Assembly: GCA_902490315.1 (NCBI GenBank)
Contig: CABUDK010000005.1
Coordinates: 1 to 53,843, forward strand
Source: an uncultured Porphyromonas sp.
GTDB lineage: Bacteria; Bacteroidota; Bacteroidia; Bacteroidales; Porphyromonadaceae
DNA: 53,843 bases
Reading direction: 5' to 3'
Positions 1-7,810 of the stretch are shown piece by piece. Positions within the stretch are counted from its first letter, which is position 1. Each line of letters starts with the position of its first letter. The notes beneath the pieces are model-generated. The model was not told the DNA's origin and ran no database searches. It saw only the letters and a list, made by a program, of their open reading frames with translations. The translations under genes and the position numbers were made by a program.

Positions 1-90
1 CGTAAGGCTACATTTAGTATGTGATTGGAGAGGATGCGTCAGAGTCGTTCGTACTTTGGCGCATCTTCGTTTTTATGCGCTTGGATGCCG

Positions 91-285
91 TGAGGAGTTT
101 CCTCCGCAGGAAAATAGAATTTCCTCGGGAGGAATTTTTTATTTCCTCGGGAGGAATGGGACAAAACTTCGGAAGAATGAAATCATAAGTCCGAAGTTTC
201 ATCTGATTCTTCCGAAGAAATTTCCGTTTCTTCCGTGGAGATTTTTTATTTCTCAGCGAACTATTGGGAAATTCCTCGGGAGGAG
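91..285 (-). repeat. Dispersed intergenic repeat, copy 1 (inverted orientation)
   Basis: First of five related intergenic repeats (others at 7475, 16131, 24339 and 40760). Read on the minus strand it has the same order of parts as the others: a TCCTCCCGAGGAA arm, the stretch CCAATAGTTCGCTG, an AAATAAAAAAT run, then TTTCTTCGGAAGAATC with one 21-base core unit. The distal side is expanded: two copies of TTCCTCGGGAGGAA on the plus strand, separated by an ATTTTTTATT-like run. Each is a short palindrome followed by T residues, shaped like an intrinsic terminator. It occupies most of the gene-free stretch 1-398. The first 80 bases of the window show nothing else I recognise apart from an ATGCGTCA octamer at 34-41, also seen beside copies 2 and 5. 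Confidence 0.85.
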
Positions 286-359
286 TCGAAAATGTGTCAG
301 CATTGACGAGTAACCGTGACGAACGGGTAGAAGGCTTGTCCCTTGTCGGGCGCTTTTTG

Positions 360-367
360 TATCTTTA
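360..367 (+). promoter_or_regulatory. Putative -7 box for the M20 peptidase gene
   Basis: TATCTTTA is close to the Bacteroidota -7 consensus TAnnTTTG. It lies 31 bases before the ATG at 399, which favours that start over the longer reading frame opening at 264 inside the repeat. Confidence 0.4.
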
Positions 368-398
368 CGGAGTAATCGAAAAACAAGAAAACGTTACT

Positions 399-1757
399 AT
401 GGCAAATATCAAAGAGTATATAGCGGAGCATGAGGGCCGCTTTCACGAGGATCTATATGGTCTCGTACGTATCCCATCGATCAGCGCGCAGAGCGAGCAC
501 AAGGCTGATATGCAGCGTGCCGCCGAGTATCTGCGTGACCACCTGCTCTCACTAGGCGTACAGGAGGCGGAGGTGATGCCCTCGGAGGGCAACCCCATTG
601 TCTTTGGACACTACAAGCAGCCTGGTGCGACGAAGACCATCCTCGTCTATGGTCACTACGATGTGATGCCCGTAGAGCCTCTGGAGCTGTGGAAAAGCCA
701 ACCCTTCGAGCCTGAGATACGCGATGGCCGCATCTACGCTCGTGGTGCTAATGACGACAAGGGGCAGATTATGATCCAGCTCAAAGGCTTTGAGACCGCT
801 AAGGCTCTTGGCTTGGTTGGGGTCAATGTGAAGTTTATCTTCGAGGGTGAGGAGGAGATCGGCTCAGGGAGCTTGTCGCCTTTCTGCCGTGAGCACAAAG
901 ATCTGCTGGCAGCTGACGTGATCCTCGTCTCTGACACGACGATGCTGAGTGAGGAGACCCCGAGCATTACGGCTGGTCTGCGTGGTCTCGCTTACTGGCA
1001 AGTGGAGGTGACGGGGCCCAATAGGGATCTGCACTCAGGTCACTTCGGCGGTGCTGTCGCCAACCCGATCAATGAGCTGTGCAAGATCATTGCTCAGATC
1101 GTAGACGACAAGGGACGTATCACGGTGCCAGGCTTCTATGACAAGGTGCTGCCACTCTCCGATGAGGAGCGTGCGATGATTCGCAAGGCACCATTCTCTG
1201 AGGAGGCTTACTGCCGTGCGCTTGACATTCGTGAGACGCAGGGAGAGGAGGGTTATATCACGCTAGAGCGCAACAGCTGTCGTCCCTCCTTTGACGTGTG
1301 CGGTATCTGGGGCGGTTACCAGGGCGAGGGCGCCAAGACGGTGCTACCCTCCAAGGCTTACGCTAAGCTCTCTTGCCGTCTGGTGGCTAATCAGGATCAC
1401 GAGGAGATCTCTCGCCTGGTGAAGGAGTATATCGAGCAGATAGCACCTAAGTCTGTCCATGTGAAGGTGACACCGATGCATGGCGGTGCGGGCTACTACT
1501 GTCCGCTAGACCTACCCGCTTACCAAGCAGCTGCTCAGGCGGTCGAGAAGGCTTACGGGGTTGCTCCTCTAGCGATCCGCAGTGGTGGTAGTATCCCGAT
1601 CATTGCCGCCTTTGAGGAGATCCTCGGGCTCAAGACAGTGCTGATGGGCTTTGGCCTAGAGGAGGATGCGATCCACTCGCCCAATGAGAGCTTTTCGGTA
1701 GGCGTCTTCCGCAAGGGTGTCGAGGCGGTAGCTGAGTTTTACCGACTATTTAACTAA
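399..1757 (+). CDS. M20 family metallopeptidase (dipeptidase)
   Basis: A 452-residue zinc-dependent exopeptidase of the M20 family, probably a cytosolic di- or tripeptidase feeding amino acids from peptide fermentation. Visible motifs: GHYDVMP (residues 85-91, metal-binding His and Asp), ARGANDDKGQ (114-123, bridging Asp), EGEEEIGS (149-156, catalytic Glu pair), a HSGHFGG segment of the lid domain, GGSIPI and a C-terminal DAIHSPNE with the last metal His. The length suits the CPG2/CNDP-like branch. The frame is open back to 264, but that extension lies in repeat sequence, so the ATG at 399 is chosen, with a -7-like box just upstream. The amidohydrolase gene follows after 6 bases, suggesting co-transcription. 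Exact peptide specificity cannot be read from sequence. Confidence 0.93.
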   Translation: MANIKEYIAEHEGRFHEDLYGLVRIPSISAQSEHKADMQRAAEYLRDHLLSLGVQEAEVMPSEGNPIVFGHYKQPGATKTILVYGHYDVMPVEPLELWKSQPFEPEIRDGRIYARGANDDKGQIMIQLKGFETAKALGLVGVNVKFIFEGEEEIGSGSLSPFCREHKDLLAADVILVSDTTMLSEETPSITAGLRGLAYWQVEVTGPNRDLHSGHFGGAVANPINELCKIIAQIVDDKGRITVPGFYDKVLPLSDEERAMIRKAPFSEEAYCRALDIRETQGEEGYITLERNSCRPSFDVCGIWGGYQGEGAKTVLPSKAYAKLSCRLVANQDHEEISRLVKEYIEQIAPKSVHVKVTPMHGGAGYYCPLDLPAYQAAAQAVEKAYGVAPLAIRSGGSIPIIAAFEEILGLKTVLMGFGLEEDAIHSPNESFSVGVFRKGVEAVAEFYRLFN

Positions 1758-1763
1758 GCTGGC

Positions 1764-3035
1764 ATGAGTAGTATACTAATTAAGGAGTCGCTCATCGGAG
1801 GGGCGACGCAAGATCTCTTGATCGTGGACAATCGTATCGACAAGATCGGTACGGACCTGCTCCCGATCGATGAAGATACGATCATCCTCGACGGCCGTGA
1901 TAAGGCGGTCGTGCCAGGACTCTGCAACGGACACACACACTGTGCCATGACGCTCTTCAGAGGGTATGGCGATGACCTGCCGTTGCAGACGTGGCTGGAG
2001 GATTACATCTGGCCCGTGGAGGCGCACATGACGGAAGAGGATATCTATGTCGGTGCTTTGCTCGGCTGTGTGGAGATGATCCAGAGCGGTACGACCTGCT
2101 TCCTCGATATGTACACAGCTCCTGAGGCGACCGCTCGTGCGGTGCTGGAGACTGGCATAAGAGCCAATCTGAGCTACACGCTCTTCGACCGTGGCGATGC
2201 GGAGCGGGCGCAGCTAGATCGGGACAACTGCTACCGCTATGAAGAGCTCTTTGCGGAGCTCCCCGAGCGGATCGACTGGAGTGTGGGACCACACGCTATC
2301 TACACCGTTTCGGGCGAGCAGTTGCACTTTGCCAAGGAGTTTGCCGAGAAGCATGAGATCCCCATTCACCTACACCTCTCGGAGACAGAGCGTGAGGTGA
2401 AGGATTGCATTGCCGAGCACGGCACGACACCTGTCCGCTACCTGGAGCAGATCGATGCGCTCTCGCCTCGCTGCATTATGGCACACAGCTTATGGCTGGA
2501 CGATGAGGAACTAGACATCCTAGCACGTCACGGCTGTACGCTAGTGCACAACCCTGCAAGCAATATGAAGCTGGCTAGTGGGGGACGCTTTCGCTACGAA
2601 GAGATGAAGGAGCGGGGCATCCCTGTGGCTATCGGTACGGACGGATGCTCCTCAAGCAACGACCTTGACATGTACATCGCTATGCGTATGGCTTCGCTCC
2701 TGGGCAAGGTGTGGCGCTACGACCCGACAGCGGTCTGTGCTCCCGACATCTACCGCTCGGCAACGGAGGTGGGCTATGCTATGCTGGGCCTCAAGGGCGG
2801 ACGCATCGAGGAGGGTTATCTGGCCGACCTTTGTCTCATAGACCTTAAGGCGCCGAGCATGGTGCCTTGTCACAATCTGACTTCGAATCTCGTCTACGCA
2901 GGCTCCTCGACGATTGTCTCAACGACCATCGTGGACGGAGCAATCCTCATGCGTGACCGGGAGATCGTCGGCATGGAGCGCATCATCGAGATGGCTCGTC
3001 GCACGGCTCACGACCTACTTCATCGTAAGGGGTAA
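1764..3035 (+). CDS. mtaD: Amidohydrolase, MTA/S-adenosylhomocysteine deaminase-like
   Basis: A 423-residue TIM-barrel amidohydrolase of the ATZ/TRZ group that contains 5-methylthioadenosine and S-adenosylhomocysteine deaminases. It shows the metal motif GHTHCAMTLFRG near residue 53, the substrate-side motif LHLSETEREV, a barrel His in MAHSLWLD, and the terminal metal Asp in GTDGCSSSNDLDM. The N- and C-terminal beta segments of the composite domain are present. It lies 6 bases after the M20 peptidase gene and 29 bases before purine nucleoside phosphorylase. That neighbour supports a role in adenosine-type nucleoside salvage: deamination to inosine-type products followed by phosphorolysis. A related guanine- or triazine-type amidohydrolase cannot be fully excluded. 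Confidence 0.88.
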   Translation: MSSILIKESLIGGATQDLLIVDNRIDKIGTDLLPIDEDTIILDGRDKAVVPGLCNGHTHCAMTLFRGYGDDLPLQTWLEDYIWPVEAHMTEEDIYVGALLGCVEMIQSGTTCFLDMYTAPEATARAVLETGIRANLSYTLFDRGDAERAQLDRDNCYRYEELFAELPERIDWSVGPHAIYTVSGEQLHFAKEFAEKHEIPIHLHLSETEREVKDCIAEHGTTPVRYLEQIDALSPRCIMAHSLWLDDEELDILARHGCTLVHNPASNMKLASGGRFRYEEMKERGIPVAIGTDGCSSSNDLDMYIAMRMASLLGKVWRYDPTAVCAPDIYRSATEVGYAMLGLKGGRIEEGYLADLCLIDLKAPSMVPCHNLTSNLVYAGSSTIVSTTIVDGAILMRDREIVGMERIIEMARRTAHDLLHRKG

Positions 3036-3064
3036 AGACCTATTCACTATCAAACGAATACACT

Positions 3065-3880
3065 ATGGACTTTCAAAAATATCAGCAAGCAGCCGACTAC
3101 ATCAAAAGCAAGATATCGGCGCAGCCCCGCGTGGGCATCATATTAGGTAGCGGTTTAGGCGGACTAGCCGACGAGATCGCTAACCCAACCGTCATCCCAT
3201 ACAGCGAGATCCCCAACTTCGCTCACTCGACCGCTATCGGTCACAAGGGCAACTTCATCTCCGGTACGCTGGGCGGCGTCCCTGTGGTGGCGATGCAGGG
3301 ACGCTTTCACTACTACGAGGGCTACCCGATGGAGGTGGTCACGCTGCCGGTGCGGGTGATGAAGCTCCTCGGCATCGAGATACTCATTGTCTCTAACGCT
3401 GCTGGCGGAATCAATTCGAACTTCCACGTGGGTGACCTGATGATCATCAGAGATCATATTAATATGTTGCCGAACCCGCTCATTGGCCCTAACGATGAGA
3501 ACTTTGGCGTCCGCTTCCCTGATATGACACGTGCCTACGATCGCGAACTGATCGCACTCGCTGAGACCATCGCTCAGGAGCAAAAGCTGGCACTTCAAAA
3601 GGGTGTCTACGTAAGCCTCACGGGACCCTCTTATGAGACGCCTGCAGAGTATAAGTATTGGCAGACCGTCGGCGCTGATGCGGTCGGCATGAGCACGACG
3701 CCTGAGGTGATTGTGGCTCGCCATGCGGGTATCCGCGTCTTCGGTATGTCCGTCATCACCAACGAGGGGTGGCACTTTGAGGGTGACTACACGAACGATG
3801 GCGACGAGGTGGTTGCTGCCGCCAATGCTGCCTCCAAGCGTATGGGTGGTCTCATCGCAGAGCTCATCGCACGTGCCTAA
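3065..3880 (+). CDS. punA: Purine nucleoside phosphorylase (trimeric type)
   Basis: A 271-residue phosphorylase that splits purine ribonucleosides with phosphate into base and ribose-1-phosphate. Family motifs are complete: ILGSGLGGLADEI near residue 26 (phosphate loop), GHKGNFISG, MQGRFHYYEGYPM with the phosphate-binding Arg-His pair, SNAAGGIN, LTGPSYETPAEYKY with the purine-site Glu, GMSTTPEVIVARHAG, and SVITN with the base-recognising Asn. Length and motifs fit the low-molecular-weight trimeric class. It lies between a nucleoside deaminase and a helical-repeat gene whose GTG start overlaps its stop, so it is part of the same operon. Confidence 0.96.
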   Translation: MDFQKYQQAADYIKSKISAQPRVGIILGSGLGGLADEIANPTVIPYSEIPNFAHSTAIGHKGNFISGTLGGVPVVAMQGRFHYYEGYPMEVVTLPVRVMKLLGIEILIVSNAAGGINSNFHVGDLMIIRDHINMLPNPLIGPNDENFGVRFPDMTRAYDRELIALAETIAQEQKLALQKGVYVSLTGPSYETPAEYKYWQTVGADAVGMSTTPEVIVARHAGIRVFGMSVITNEGWHFEGDYTNDGDEVVAAANAASKRMGGLIAELIARA

Positions 3881-4469
3881 CCCGATAGACGAAGAGACAA
3901 TCGCTTCACAGCTTGCCGCCATACGTGCTGCACTCCGCACACGTATGGATGGCTCTGTGGCGCAGTCGATGCGGGAGTCGGGACTGGACTACCGCTACAA
4001 TTGGGGCTGGACACGTGGCTATCTCCTAGAGCTTGCTGCGCAGTACCAGCCCTCCCGACAGCTTGCCGAGGCACTGCGGGACACCTCCGTGCGGGAGCTG
4101 CTGATCCTCTCCACGATGCTCTTCCCCCATGAGGAACTTACGGAGCAAGACGTAGCGGCTTTCCTCGAGAAGGCAACCAATGTGGAGCTACAGGAGCAGC
4201 TCGCCTTTAACCTCCTATCATACGCGCCACTAGCCATTCGCTGGGCGGAGGAGGTTGTCTTAAGCAACGCTACAGATGAGTCGAGGCTCTACGTGGCGCT
4301 CCTGACCATCGCAAACTATACGAAGCGACAGCCTGACAAGCCTTTGCCTGAGAAACTGACGGAGGCACTGGAGTCCTATGTCTCTGCCGAAGAGCTACCG
4401 ATGCATTGCCGTCGTGTAGCGTATGATCTGCTGATTACATTAGAAGAGCGCACAGCAAGCAATGATTGA
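3873..4469 (+). CDS. Helical-repeat (HEAT/AlkD-like) protein
   Basis: About 198 residues, almost entirely alpha-helical by composition, with segments such as FLEKATNVELQEQLAF and RWAEEVVLSNA that recall the HEAT-like repeats of the DNA alkylation repair (AlkD) superfamily. No AlkD catalytic residue can be assigned, so enzymatic activity is not claimed. The GTG at 3873 overlaps the phosphorylase stop by 8 bases and is the earliest plausible start; an ATG at 3945 is the alternative. The end overlaps the glycogen synthase start (4462) by 8 bases. This coupling on both sides argues for translation within the operon, although no functional link to nucleoside or glycogen metabolism is evident. Confidence 0.75.
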   Translation: MPNPIDEETIASQLAAIRAALRTRMDGSVAQSMRESGLDYRYNWGWTRGYLLELAAQYQPSRQLAEALRDTSVRELLILSTMLFPHEELTEQDVAAFLEKATNVELQEQLAFNLLSYAPLAIRWAEEVVLSNATDESRLYVALLTIANYTKRQPDKPLPEKLTEALESYVSAEELPMHCRRVAYDLLITLEERTASND

Positions 4470-6093
4470 CGCATACTTTATTACAGAGGTGTCGTGGGAG
4501 GTCGCCAATAAGGTGGGTGGTATCTACACCGTTCTCTCGTCACGGGCGGGCGAGATGATGCATCGCCACGGGGCGGAGCAGGTTCTTTTTGTAGGTCCTC
4601 ATCTACGACCGACGGAGGAGATGGTGGACTTTCGCTCGGAGACCTTTTGCATCACCTTGCCGAGTCATATCTCGCTACTAGGGGTGGAGCTGCCGATCAC
4701 CCAGGGCTACTGGCTCACCCCTGGGGGCGAAGCGCAAACGATTCTTGTGGACTACAAGCCGCTCGCCACAGTCCGTGACCAGCTTTACTACCTCATGTGG
4801 CAGCAGTACGGCATCCAGTCCGATCTAGGCTATGGCGACTATGATGACTCCTGTCTCTTTGCCGTTGCAGCGGCAGCGACACTGCTCGTCGTGACACCGC
4901 AGCTTGCGCCGCCTAGTAGTCAGCCGATAGCCATTTATAATGAGTGGATCACTGGCATGGGTCTGCTCTATCATCACCTGCAGCAGCCCGACCTGCGCTC
5001 GCTCTTTATCACCCATGCCACGACCGTGGGGCGCTCTATCTGTAGCAATGGCAAGGATCTCTACCGCTACTTCACAGGCTATCACGGAGACCAGATGGCG
5101 AGCGAACTACATGTCGAGGCGAAGCACGCACTAGAGAAAGCGGCTGCCCATACCGCAACCATCTTTGCGACGGTCAGCGAGGTGACAGCTCTAGAGTGCA
5201 CGCAGCTCTTGGAGCGTACACCCGTAGTCTTGCCCAATGGTTTCCATGCGTTGGCTACAAGCCGACTCAAGTCAAAGGCTCGCCAGCGATTACTAGACGT
5301 TGCCAGCGCACTCTATGGCAAGAGCTTTGACCCTGAGTGCACGACGCTTGTCGCTACCTCAGGACGTTACGAGTATCGCAACAAAGGGATCGATCTCATT
5401 GTCGCTTCTCTCGAGAGCCTCCTCCAGCAGCAGACGAAGCTGTCGTCTGATATCATCCTTTACTTCTTTATCCCCGCTTGGGTTGCTGAACCAAGAGCTG
5501 ACCTAGCTTACCTGCTAAGCCATACCGACCCAGGGAGTGGCAAACTCTCGCTACAGTATCCTTACTTAACGCATTGGCTGCACAACCTGCGGGAGGACAC
5601 CCTCGCAGGACGCCTAGGCGAGCTACTCCGAAGCGGAGGTGCTGCAGAGCAGCGCATCTATCCGATCTTCGTGCCCACCTACCTCGATGGTCACGATGGT
5701 ATCCTAGACCTACCTTATTATGATCTGCTGAGCGCCCTCGATCTGACGCTCTTCCCCTCGTACTATGAGCCGTGGGGCTACACGCCACTGGAGAGCATCG
5801 CCTATGGCGTGCCGACGGTAACGACCGACTTGTCTGGCTTTGGTCAGGCGATCCTAGAGCTTTATGGCGAGCAAGCTACGGACAGCCTGAATCACGGCGT
5901 ACAGGTCATCCCGCGTCGTGATCATGACGATGCATCCGTGACAAAAGCCCTAGCAACGATCCTAGACCGCGCTACTGCAGGGCTCCCGCAAGCGTGCTAC
6001 GAGCAGGCACGGAAGACTGCCTCCCATGCGCTTTGGACACACTATTACGACTATTATATAGAGGCTTACCGTCAGATGACGACGCTAAGCTAG
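4462..6093 (+). CDS. Glycogen synthase, GT3 (animal/fungal-like) family
   Basis: A 543-residue glucosyltransferase resembling the eukaryotic-type glycogen synthases of family GT3, not bacterial GlgA. The N-terminal ITEVSWEVANKVGGIYT is the family nucleotide-sugar loop. The C-terminal domain carries FPSYYEPWGYTPLESIA with the two acidic residues of the E-x7-E type motif, followed by YGVPTVTTDLSGFG. It should add glucose from a sugar nucleotide to alpha-1,4-glucan in the cytosol. It is shorter than eukaryotic enzymes, which carry regulatory extensions. It starts inside the end of the helical-repeat gene. Its stop overlaps, tail to tail, the stop of the minus-strand transpeptidase, sharing a CTAG. 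Confidence 0.88.
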   Translation: MIDAYFITEVSWEVANKVGGIYTVLSSRAGEMMHRHGAEQVLFVGPHLRPTEEMVDFRSETFCITLPSHISLLGVELPITQGYWLTPGGEAQTILVDYKPLATVRDQLYYLMWQQYGIQSDLGYGDYDDSCLFAVAAAATLLVVTPQLAPPSSQPIAIYNEWITGMGLLYHHLQQPDLRSLFITHATTVGRSICSNGKDLYRYFTGYHGDQMASELHVEAKHALEKAAAHTATIFATVSEVTALECTQLLERTPVVLPNGFHALATSRLKSKARQRLLDVASALYGKSFDPECTTLVATSGRYEYRNKGIDLIVASLESLLQQQTKLSSDIILYFFIPAWVAEPRADLAYLLSHTDPGSGKLSLQYPYLTHWLHNLREDTLAGRLGELLRSGGAAEQRIYPIFVPTYLDGHDGILDLPYYDLLSALDLTLFPSYYEPWGYTPLESIAYGVPTVTTDLSGFGQAILELYGEQATDSLNHGVQVIPRRDHDDASVTKALATILDRATAGLPQACYEQARKTASHALWTHYYDYYIEAYRQMTTLS

Positions 6094-6866
6094 TTGATCA
6101 GTTGCGTGCGACTATCCTGATCGGCTCTGGCAGTCTCCATCTCGGAGCGTGGCACCATGCTCTGGGCGAGATAGTCAGGACGATTGGCATAGATGTATAG
6201 GACGCTGCCTCCCTTGATCGCATCGATGATGGGACGAGCCAGCGCACGAGGCACTGCGGGGCAACCGTAGCTGCGCCCGAGACGACCCTGTCGGATGATC
6301 TGATCATTGACATAGGCCGCACCATGTACGACGATAGCACGAGCTCGCGCCTGATCGTTGTACCCACGCTCTAGTCCGTCGAGACGTAGCGAGTAGCCGT
6401 TGCTCCCGCTGTAAGTCTCATTTGTTAGGTAGAAGCCCAGAGAGCTTTGATGTGAGTTAGGTTTATTGGAAAAGGATGTAGCGTAGTTCTCCCCGCTACC
6501 ACGTCCGTGTGCGCAAAGCGTAGCATAGAGGAGCTTACCCTGCTCCATGTCGAAGACAAACATACGCTCCTGAGTTGAAGGCTTGGAAAAGTCCACAATG
6601 GTGAGTCGTGAGCGATGCTTGGTTGAGATCTGATTATATCCCCGTACGCCTAGGCTAAAGGCTTCAAACGAGAGCCTTCCCTCTAGTCCCATCTGCTGGT
6701 AGAGCTGATTGATCTGCTGTCGCTCTGCAGAGGTGGGTACGACCGTCACACGGTGTCCCGTGGGCGGTATGTCCCACAGAGAGACGTCAGACCCAGCTAC
6801 GTAGCTAGGCACGAGTATCATCAAGAGTATCAACCATCTAAGTGAAGAGCAGCGAAGCGTATGCAT
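6090..6866 (-). CDS. L,D-transpeptidase-like murein peptidase family protein
   Basis: An exported protein of about 258 residues. A hydrophobic leader (RWLILLMILVPSYVAG) is followed by a C-terminal domain with VVHGAAYV and RSYGCPAVP. These give the His and Cys of the YkuD-type L,D-transpeptidase fold (the murein L,D-transpeptidase catalytic domain family). The family crosslinks or edits peptidoglycan stems in the periplasm. Two ATGs are possible, 6884 and 6866. A TACCTTTG box at 6893-6900 would start transcription at about 6887, leaving no leader for the first ATG, so 6866 is preferred. The gene is convergent with glycogen synthase; the stop codons overlap. Confidence 0.85.
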   Translation of the reverse strand: MHTLRCSSLRWLILLMILVPSYVAGSDVSLWDIPPTGHRVTVVPTSAERQQINQLYQQMGLEGRLSFEAFSLGVRGYNQISTKHRSRLTIVDFSKPSTQERMFVFDMEQGKLLYATLCAHGRGSGENYATSFSNKPNSHQSSLGFYLTNETYSGSNGYSLRLDGLERGYNDQARARAIVVHGAAYVNDQIIRQGRLGRSYGCPAVPRALARPIIDAIKGGSVLYIYANRPDYLAQSMVPRSEMETARADQDSRTQLIN

Positions 6867-6892
6867 ATCTAGTAAAAAGCTCATTGTCGGAC

Positions 6893-6900
6893 CAAAGGTA
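6893..6900 (-). promoter_or_regulatory. -7 box TACCTTTG for the L,D-transpeptidase gene
   Basis: Exact TAnnTTTG on the minus strand. Its position decides the start codon of the downstream gene. Confidence 0.65.
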
Positions 6901-7001
6901 CAAAAGAAAAACGAAATAACTCGCCTCCCCCCGCACCTTCTAATTCCTTTTAATGCCGACCGATCACTCTGATCTCTTCGCTCTCTTCAGACAGTTTGAA
7001 C

Positions 7002-7039
7002 AAAAAAACGAGCAGACTGCTAAGCTTAGCAATCTGCTC
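7002..7039 (-). terminator. Intrinsic terminator of the SRP RNA-tRNA-Thr transcript
   Basis: The inverted repeat 7010-7039 (GAGCAGA arms around TGCTAAG/CTTAGCA) is nearly perfect over 30 bases. Read on the minus strand it is followed by seven T residues (7002-7008). Confidence 0.85.
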
Positions 7040-7080
7040 ATCAATTGTGGATATAATAGTCTCTAGGACTAGTCTTAGAG

Positions 7081-7153
7081 AGCCTCTTGTCGGACTCGAA
7101 CCAACGACCCCGAGATTACAAATCACGTGCTCTACCAACTGAGCTAAAGAGGC
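7081..7153 (-). tRNA. tRNA-Thr (anticodon TGT)
   Basis: The minus-strand cloverleaf is complete: acceptor GCCTCTT paired with AAGAGGC, D arm AGCTCAGTTGGTAGAGC, anticodon loop TTTGTAA with TGT, and T arm GGTTCGAGTCC. The 3' CCA is not encoded. It begins four bases after the SRP RNA and must share its promoter; a strong terminator lies 42 bases downstream. Confidence 0.97.
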
Positions 7154-7157
7154 AAAG

Positions 7158-7253
7158 GGGCGAGCAATCCACATCGCGCCGCTACAACCCGCTACCCTTG
7201 CTGCGGTCAAGCCCTGGGGGATTCACGAGGAGCTGGCCGTGTGGCACTCGCCC
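7158..7253 (-). ncRNA. ffs: Bacterial small SRP RNA (4.5S RNA)
   Basis: The minus-strand RNA of about 96 bases starts GGGCGAGTGCCACA and ends TGTGGATTGCTCGCCC, forming one long hairpin. Its apical part has the conserved GTGAA lead-in followed by CCCCCAGG and AGCAAGGGTAG, the domain IV pattern bound by Ffh (symmetric loop AGG/AGCA). The apical loop reads GC-TTGACC-GC or similar, with GC pairs replacing those of the usual GGAA tetraloop hairpin. The 5' end lies 6 bases after a TACCTTTG box at 7260-7267, where transcription should start. The RNA scaffolds the signal recognition particle for membrane-protein targeting. It is followed after four bases by tRNA-Thr. Confidence 0.88.
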
Positions 7254-7259
7254 GGATCA

Positions 7260-7267
7260 CAAAGGTA
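7260..7267 (-). promoter_or_regulatory. -7 box TACCTTTG for SRP RNA and tRNA-Thr
   Basis: Exact match on the minus strand, 6 bases before the predicted 5' end of the SRP RNA. Confidence 0.8.
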
Positions 7268-7474
7268 CGACAATTTTCTTAACTTGCAAGCTTTACGAGG
7301 AAAAACTTTTGTCTAGAGTGATTGCGGATCCATCCAATTTGCTAGAAATCAAAAGAGTAAGTGTCTGTTTTGGAGTGACGAATGACTTGTGTAGGTGCGG
7401 ATGGATGTATGGCGATTAGCAAGAATGTTCAGACTTGATGTCCCTATAGGACGTCTCTTTGTGATGCTTCATCG

Positions 7475-7658
7475 TCTCCACGGAAGAATTTCCAAATAGC
7501 TCGCTGGGAAATAAAAAATCCCCACGGAGGAAAAAGAAAATTCTTCGGAAGAATCAAATGAAACTTCGGAGGAATCAAATGAAACTTCGGAGGAATCAAT
7601 CCATAAGTCCGAAGAATTTTTTATTTGCTCACTGGATAATCCTAGATCTCCACGGAGG
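7475..7658 (+). repeat. Dispersed intergenic repeat, copy 2
   Basis: Order on the plus strand: TCCACGGAAGAATTTC, CAAATAGCTCGCTGGGAAAT, an AATAAAAAAT run, CCCACGGAGGAA, then three tandem 21-base units (7541-7605) of the form TTCGGARGAATCAAATGAAAC. It closes with AAGTCCGAAGAATTTT and ends CCACGGAGG. It sits in the divergent region between the SRP RNA promoter and folA. The rest of the gene-free stretch 7268-7810 is AT-rich and shows only a GTATAATGCGTCA segment after the repeat, similar to one after copy 5, and the folA -7 box. Confidence 0.88.
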
Positions 7659-7779
7659 CTTGTTCGTTTTCCTCCATTCCCCGAGATCCTTCATCAAGAC
7701 GTAGGGAAACCTACCCCGTATAATGCGTCATTCCTGCTTTTCAAAAGTTCTAAAAAAACGATATACTGCATTTTTTTCG

Positions 7780-7787
7780 TACCTTAG
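7780..7787 (+). promoter_or_regulatory. Putative -7 box TACCTTAG for folA
   Basis: One mismatch from TAnnTTTG, 23 bases before the folA ATG. The same variant occurs before the LRR gene at 40620. Confidence 0.5.
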
Positions 7788-7810
7788 CCCCCAAATTAGT
7801 TTGTCTGGAT

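Noticed and set aside
264..398. N-terminal extension of the M20 peptidase by 45 residues
   Set aside because: The extension is translated repeat sequence and lies largely upstream of the -7-like box; the family begins at MANIKEYI.
3164..3940. 258-residue minus-strand frame opposite purine nucleoside phosphorylase
   Set aside because: Low-complexity, histidine- and arginine-rich mirror of a well-conserved gene.
7087..7419. Protein-coding frames across the tRNA-Thr/SRP RNA region
   Set aside because: The sequence is fully explained by two structured RNAs, their promoter and terminator.
7541..7605. CRISPR-like array
   Set aside because: The 21-base units are contiguous with no unique spacers and no cas genes nearby.
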